A stretch of DNA of 8,586 bases from an uncultured Porphyromonadaceae bacterium (GTDB taxonomy: Bacteria; Bacteroidota; Bacteroidia; Bacteroidales; Muribaculaceae): positions 1 through 8,586 of the forward strand of contig CAMWZE010000047.1 of the NCBI GenBank assembly GCA_947178685.1. Reading direction: 5' to 3'. Numbering within the stretch: the stretch's first letter is position 1; every line of letters starts with the position of its first letter. The notes under the pieces are model-generated. The model did not search any database. It was not told the origin of the DNA and was given only the letters and a program-made list of their open reading frames with translations. Below are positions 5,218-8,586 of the stretch, piece after piece. A program made the translations under genes and the position numbers.

Positions 5218-6198
5218 ATGACAAAACAAAGAGCAGTAGGTATCCTTACCTCGGGAGGCGATGCCCCCGGCATGAATGCGGCGATACGCGCGGTGACCAG
5301 GGCGGCGATCTTTGCCGGTTTCAAAGTATACGGTATCAAACGAGGCTACCGCGGCCTCATCACCGATGAGATCGAGGAGTTTTCTACCCAGAATGTGTCG
5401 AATATCATCCAGCGTGGTGGCACCATTCTGAAGACAGCACGTTGCAAGGAATTTCAGACTCCCGAGGGACGTCAGTGTGCCTACGATGTGCTTCAGCGTC
5501 ATGGCATAGACTGTCTGGTTGTGATCGGAGGTGACGGTTCGCTCACCGGTGCACGTATCTTCGCCAATGAGTTCTCATTCCAGGTTGTGGGTCTTCCGGG
5601 CACCATCGACAATGACCTCTATGGCACAGACTCAACCATCGGTTATGACACGGCCCTCAACACGATTATGGATTGTGTTGACAAGATCCGTGACACAGCA
5701 ACATCCCACGAGCGCCTTTTCTTCATCGAGGTTATGGGGCGTGATGCCGGTTTCCTTGCTCTCAACGGTGCAATCGCATCCGGTGCCGAGGCAGCCATTA
5801 TTCCGGAGATCTCCACTCAGGTTGACCAGCTTGATGAACTTATTGCCAACGGATTCCGCAAATCCAAGAACTCTTCTATAGTGCTTGTGGCTGAATCACC
5901 GGCCACCGGAGGAGCTATGGGTCTCGCCGAGCGTGTTAAGAATGAGTATCCCAACTATGATGTGCGCGTCACTATCCTGGGTCACCTTCAGCGAGGCGGT
6001 TCACCGACAGCACACGACCGTATACTCGCCTCACGCATGGGAGCGGCTGCTGTTGATGCCCTTCTTGATGACCAGCGTAACGTAATGATCGGCATCAAGA
6101 ACGATGAGATTGTGTATGTGCCCTTCACAAAGGCTATCAAGAACGACAAACCAATCAATCAGGAGCTCCTCTCCACCCTTCGTCGTCTCTCAATATGA
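5218..6198 (+). CDS. pfkA: ATP-dependent 6-phosphofructokinase
   Basis: Phosphorylates fructose 6-phosphate to fructose 1,6-bisphosphate, the committed step of glycolysis; cytoplasmic, normally a tetramer. 326 residues, close to the E. coli PfkA length. Motifs: [11 protein letters not shown] (11-21, ATP loop), GGDGS (104-108), PGTIDND (127-133) with catalytic D131, EVMGRDAG (171-178) with substrate-binding R175, and the [21 protein letters not shown] region (about 255-275). Glycine at 107 and at 128 (where PPi-dependent enzymes have Asp and Lys) marks it as the ATP-using type. This matters because Bacteroidota often also carry PPi-dependent enzymes. It is a single-gene unit between its own promoter and the hairpin at 6237-6270. 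Confidence 0.96.
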   Translation: MTKQRAVGILTSGGDAPGMNAAIRAVTRAAIFAGFKVYGIKRGYRGLITDEIEEFSTQNVSNIIQRGGTILKTARCKEFQTPEGRQCAYDVLQRHGIDCLVVIGGDGSLTGARIFANEFSFQVVGLPGTIDNDLYGTDSTIGYDTALNTIMDCVDKIRDTATSHERLFFIEVMGRDAGFLALNGAIASGAEAAIIPEISTQVDQLDELIANGFRKSKNSSIVLVAESPATGGAMGLAERVKNEYPNYDVRVTILGHLQRGGSPTAHDRILASRMGAAAVDALLDDQRNVMIGIKNDEIVYVPFTKAIKNDKPINQELLSTLRRLSI

Positions 6199-6236
6199 GA
6201 GTGCAACTGTCTGAAGATAAATAAAAGATATAAACA

Positions 6237-6270
6237 GAGGGCCGTGGCATATCATCATGCCACGGCCCTC
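6237..6270. terminator. Perfect 14-bp hairpin after pfkA
   Basis: GAGGGCCGTGGCAT (6237-6250) and ATGCCACGGCCCTC (6257-6270) are exact inverted copies around ATCATC. It begins 38 bases after the pfkA stop, as expected for a transcript end. There is no T-run on either side, so it may work as a factor-assisted terminator or an mRNA-stabilising 3' structure rather than a classic intrinsic terminator. It could also serve the convergent minus-strand unit. Confidence 0.65.
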
Positions 6271-6320
6271 GTCATTGCTTCAATTACTTGTTTAATGGTT
6301 ATGTTGTGATGTAATATATG

Positions 6321-6400
6321 TGTAACCTTTTTACTTAAACACCAAATATCATGAAATTTACAAAATGTAACTTTTTACTTAAACACCTTTTATCCTGAAA
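6321..6400. repeat. Two tandem imperfect copies of a ~35-bp intergenic repeat
   Basis: Copy 1 (from 6321) and copy 2 (from 6366) share TGTAAC, then TTTTTACTTAAACACC, then a variable 3-4 bases, then TATC-N-TGAAA. Copy 1 has one extra C after TGTAAC. The period is about 45 bases. They lie between convergent genes, so promoter function is unlikely. They could be remnants of a local duplication, a dispersed intergenic repeat, or a site family. No coding frame runs through them. Confidence 0.7.
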
Positions 6401-6424
6401 CAATTTAATAAACCTTTGAGTATT

Positions 6425-6469
6425 GTGTGTATCTGTATCTGTGTCTGTGTATCTGTATTGCAATCTGTA
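6425..6469. repeat. Simple-sequence tract of TATCTG/TGTCTG units
   Basis: A degenerate hexamer-like tract: GTATCTGTATCTGTGTCTG, then TGTATCTGTATTG, then CAATCTGTAT. It ends six bases from the stop codon of the minus-strand thioredoxin gene. Such tracts can change length by slippage. Because it lies just outside the coding frame, length changes would alter the 3' untranslated end, not the protein. Confidence 0.7.
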
Positions 6470-6475
6470 TAGTTG

Positions 6476-7636
6476 TCAGAGTGTGGTGGAGAGGAACTCT
6501 GAGAGAGTGTCAGGATTATGTCCACCGAATGCTATCTTGCCGTCGGGAGAGATAAGCATGATGAAAGGAATGCCCGTGATGTTATAAGGCTTGCTTACCG
6601 CCTCAACATGAGGCTTGTCGGCCCAGAGCTGAATCCACGGCATCTTCTCCGCTTCCATAGCCTTACGCCATGCCTGCTCATCGCTGTCGAGAGACACTGA
6701 AATGACATCGAGCTTCCCGTCATACTTGTTGGCCAACTCCTTTACGTGGGGTATAGCTTGTCGGCATGGTCCGCACCAGGAGGCCCAGAAATCTACAAGA
6801 GTATACTTATTGGGATCAAGTTTGCTTGAAAGACTACATTCCTTGCCATCAGTGTCGAGCACCGTGAAATCGGTGTAGGGTGCGAGACGTGGATATTCGC
6901 GGCTCTTCTCGATCCTCTCCTCTACACGACGGAGCATATCCTTATCCCACATTCCGGCTACTGACTTCTTCATAGCATCGAGTTCCTCATTCGAATATCC
7001 GAACGGGGAGTCGAGCATACCGATGATTTTGATGCCGGAGATCACATAGTCGGGATGAGCATTTACGAATTCCTTCTCGGCTTTTGCCTCGGCTATCGAA
7101 GCTTTTGAAAGCTCTTTCTGTAGACGTGCCTTACCCTCCTTGCTGCGGTCGCGGTTTTCATCCCAGTGTGCATTGTAGTGGGCTTTTTTCGTAGCATAAT
7201 TATAGGGATACATATAGCTGTTGTATTCATCGAGCTCTTTCTGAGCCTGTCCGCCTGCCACTTTCACATAGCGCGACTTTTCCAGACCGGGAGTGCCCAC
7301 ATAGAAGCCCGGGGGGATACTGTCGATATGAGGCGCTGTGATCTTCATATCGAGATTCTCAACCATGAGAGACAGGGCATTCCCCATATCTTCATCCGTT
7401 GCGCCCTCGATACGAATTTCGCAAAGGGTGGGGGAGGAGACATTCCCTTTAAGGGTGAAGGTGCCGTTGGTGGAGACTGCCTGAGCAAGGTCGTTTTTTC
7501 TACCGCCGAGCGACACAAGTTTTACGGTGCGCCCTTGAGAGAGTCCCGGTATGTCGGCTGTGATAGTAAATCCTTCGGCCAAGCCGATATTCACGGCGAG
7601 AGCCGCGAATACAGTTGTTAGCAATATCTGTTTCAT
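6476..7636 (-). CDS. Secreted DUF4369/TlpA-type thiol-disulfide oxidoreductase (WCGPC)
   Basis: 386 residues. An N-terminal signal peptide (MKQILLTTVFAALAVNIGLA, likely cut near residue 20, no lipobox Cys) points to the periplasm. Residues ~22-115 look like a DUF4369 domain (beta-rich, GRTVKLVSLGG...NGTFTLKGNV). Residues ~130-250 are a charged helical linker. Residues ~252-386 form a thioredoxin-like AhpC/TSA-TlpA domain with WCGPC at 287-291 and the cis-Pro loop TGIPF at 354-358. The protein should reduce or exchange disulfides in exported proteins; its partner is unknown. It lies 17 bases downstream of a paralogous gene on the same strand and is likely co-transcribed. The ATG is supported by the signal peptide. 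The family assignment is strong, the specific role is not known. Confidence 0.88.
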   Translation of the reverse strand: MKQILLTTVFAALAVNIGLAEGFTITADIPGLSQGRTVKLVSLGGRKNDLAQAVSTNGTFTLKGNVSSPTLCEIRIEGATDEDMGNALSLMVENLDMKITAPHIDSIPPGFYVGTPGLEKSRYVKVAGGQAQKELDEYNSYMYPYNYATKKAHYNAHWDENRDRSKEGKARLQKELSKASIAEAKAEKEFVNAHPDYVISGIKIIGMLDSPFGYSNEELDAMKKSVAGMWDKDMLRRVEERIEKSREYPRLAPYTDFTVLDTDGKECSLSSKLDPNKYTLVDFWASWCGPCRQAIPHVKELANKYDGKLDVISVSLDSDEQAWRKAMEAEKMPWIQLWADKPHVEAVSKPYNITGIPFIMLISPDGKIAFGGHNPDTLSEFLSTTL

Positions 7637-7653
7637 AAGAAGTGATTTCTGAT

Positions 7654-8586
7654 TTATTTTCCGAGATTGGCTTCGATAACCTCTGTTATCTCATCAGGAC
7701 TGTTGGTGGAGCATATCACCCGGCCATCGGCATCAAGCAGGATAAGACGGGGAATTGTGGTGATGAAGAAAGCACGGCTACCTTTTCCGAGCTGATCCTC
7801 CCCTTTAAGTATGAACTGAGGCCAGGGCATCTCCTCTTTCTCCATAGCTTTACGCCAACCCTTCTCATTCTCATCTACCGATATGCTGTAGATGTTCATT
7901 TTATCACCATATTTGGCATAAAGCTCCTTGACATGAGGAATGGCCTGACGGCACGGCCTACACCATGAAGCCCAGAAATCGATGAATGTGAATTTTCCCG
8001 GAGTGATCATGGTGTTGAAATCAACAATAGCATCCTCGGGAGTAGTTACATCAATCTGCGGACACTTCATACCCAATTCATAACGGTGGGCAAACTTACG
8101 GCGTTTCTCCACCATATTGGTGCGGGCCGTGTCGGGACAAGCCTTCACGAGATCGGCCATTGCATCGATCTGAGCGGCATTATATTTGAAAATATTCTCG
8201 AGTTCGCGCTGTGTCTCGTAGGCGGAGATATTGTAGGAGGGATGAGCAGCGATGAACCGGTTTCTCACTTCCTCATATTTATCTGCCTCTATCTTTTTTA
8301 TGGCATTGTATTTCCTGACAGTGTCAGGGTCGGCATTGCTGTCAAAATATTTGCGGGCTGAAAGATATGACGCATCATCCTTTTTCGATTCTGCATCAGC
8401 CACAGCAGCACGAAACTCTGCAAATTCATCGGCTATGGTTGAGCCGGTCACTTTGAGAGCCTGCTCCATCCGGGCGCTCCTGACATTAAGCAAGCTGTCG
8501 AAGTCATAGGGGGGAGCGGCCATGGTGAGATTGGCAGGGTCAATCATCGTGCGTACTGACAGGGACGTGTAATGGCGCTCCTGCTT
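7654..8586 (-). CDS. DUF4369/TlpA-type thioredoxin-fold protein with WCRPC site, 5' end outside window
   Basis: The frame is open through the right edge of the window. A possible ATG at 8547 is therefore probably internal, and 310 residues are visible. The N-terminal signal and most of the DUF4369-like domain should lie beyond base 8586. Visible: a charged helical linker, then a thioredoxin-like domain with DFWASWCRPCRQAIPHVKEL (active site WCRPC, codons 7951-7965) and a cis-Pro loop TTIPRLILL. The usual Gly between the cysteines' W-C and P-C is Arg (codon AGG), which should change the redox potential or substrate fit; both cysteines remain. It is closely similar to the gene 17 bases downstream across the catalytic domain, suggesting tandem duplication. 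Probably a periplasmic thiol-disulfide exchange protein. Its promoter is not in the window. Confidence 0.85.
   Translation of the reverse strand, partial: KQERHYTSLSVRTMIDPANLTMAAPPYDFDSLLNVRSARMEQALKVTGSTIADEFAEFRAAVADAESKKDDASYLSARKYFDSNADPDTVRKYNAIKKIEADKYEEVRNRFIAAHPSYNISAYETQRELENIFKYNAAQIDAMADLVKACPDTARTNMVEKRRKFAHRYELGMKCPQIDVTTPEDAIVDFNTMITPGKFTFIDFWASWCRPCRQAIPHVKELYAKYGDKMNIYSISVDENEKGWRKAMEKEEMPWPQFILKGEDQLGKGSRAFFITTIPRLILLDADGRVICSTNSPDEITEVIEANLGK

Noticed and set aside
5218..6198. PPi-dependent phosphofructokinase
   Set aside because: The two diagnostic positions are Gly (GGDGS and PGTIDND), which is the ATP-dependent pattern.
6321..6400. CRISPR array or mobile-element ends
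   Set aside because: Only two imperfect direct copies with no regular unique spacers, no cas genes, no transposase and no terminal inverted repeats.
7166..7621. 151-codon plus-strand open frame opposite the WCGPC gene
   Set aside because: Antisense to a gene with signal peptide and domains; the translated sequence shows no family features.
7642..7968. 108-codon plus-strand open frame opposite the WCRPC gene
   Set aside because: Antisense shadow of a well-supported coding region.
8545..8547. ATG at 8547 as the true start of the upstream thioredoxin gene
   Set aside because: The frame stays open to the window edge, and this start would leave no signal peptide and almost no N-terminal domain, unlike its paralogue.

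Overview
The window looks like chromosomal DNA from the phylum Bacteroidota, order Bacteroidales. A gut Muribaculaceae-type genome is my best guess, but the family assignment is inference. Three things point this way. One promoter is a full match to the Bacteroidota form (TTTG, 20 nt, TATCTTTG). Clear Shine-Dalgarno sites are absent. Two secreted thioredoxin-fold proteins are of the DUF4369/TlpA style common in that group. Base composition appears fairly balanced and no phage, IS element, CRISPR array, tRNA or rRNA gene was seen.

Left part (1-4542, + strand): a tightly packed run of seven genes that probably forms one transcription unit. It holds ribF (3' end only; riboflavin kinase/FAD synthetase), upp (uracil salvage), recF (recombination mediator ATPase), a DUF721/DciA-like gene, a hotdog-fold acyl-CoA thioesterase, a TPR protein with an acidic tail, and ribH (lumazine synthase). 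Apart from 88 bases before upp, the gaps run from a 4-base overlap to 15 bases. The unit starts and ends with flavin biosynthesis genes (RibH makes the riboflavin precursor, RibF converts riboflavin to FMN/FAD). Replication/repair and nucleotide salvage genes lie between them. A strong intrinsic terminator follows ribH.

Middle (4543-5217, + strand): about 675 bases without a recognised gene but rich in structure. It has the ribH terminator, several operator-like inverted repeats, a 45-codon open frame of doubtful status, and a candidate structured RNA (about 4983-5096) ending in a very strong terminator hairpin. A 10-bp inverted repeat and a textbook Bacteroidota promoter then drive pfkA. The candidate RNA is the most interesting object here. 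Its two hairpins are built from near-copies of the same arms, so they could exchange strands, which is what an attenuator or riboswitch needs. I could not assign it to a known RNA family.

Right part: pfkA (5218-6198) is an ATP-type 6-phosphofructokinase, followed by a perfect 14-bp hairpin. A convergent spacer (6199-6475) carries a tandem imperfect repeat of about 35 bp and a TATCTG-type simple repeat. On the minus strand there are two adjacent paralogous thioredoxin-fold genes (upstream copy 7654 to beyond 8586, downstream copy 6476-7636). They are probably co-transcribed. One has the usual WCGPC active site and the other an altered WCRPC site.
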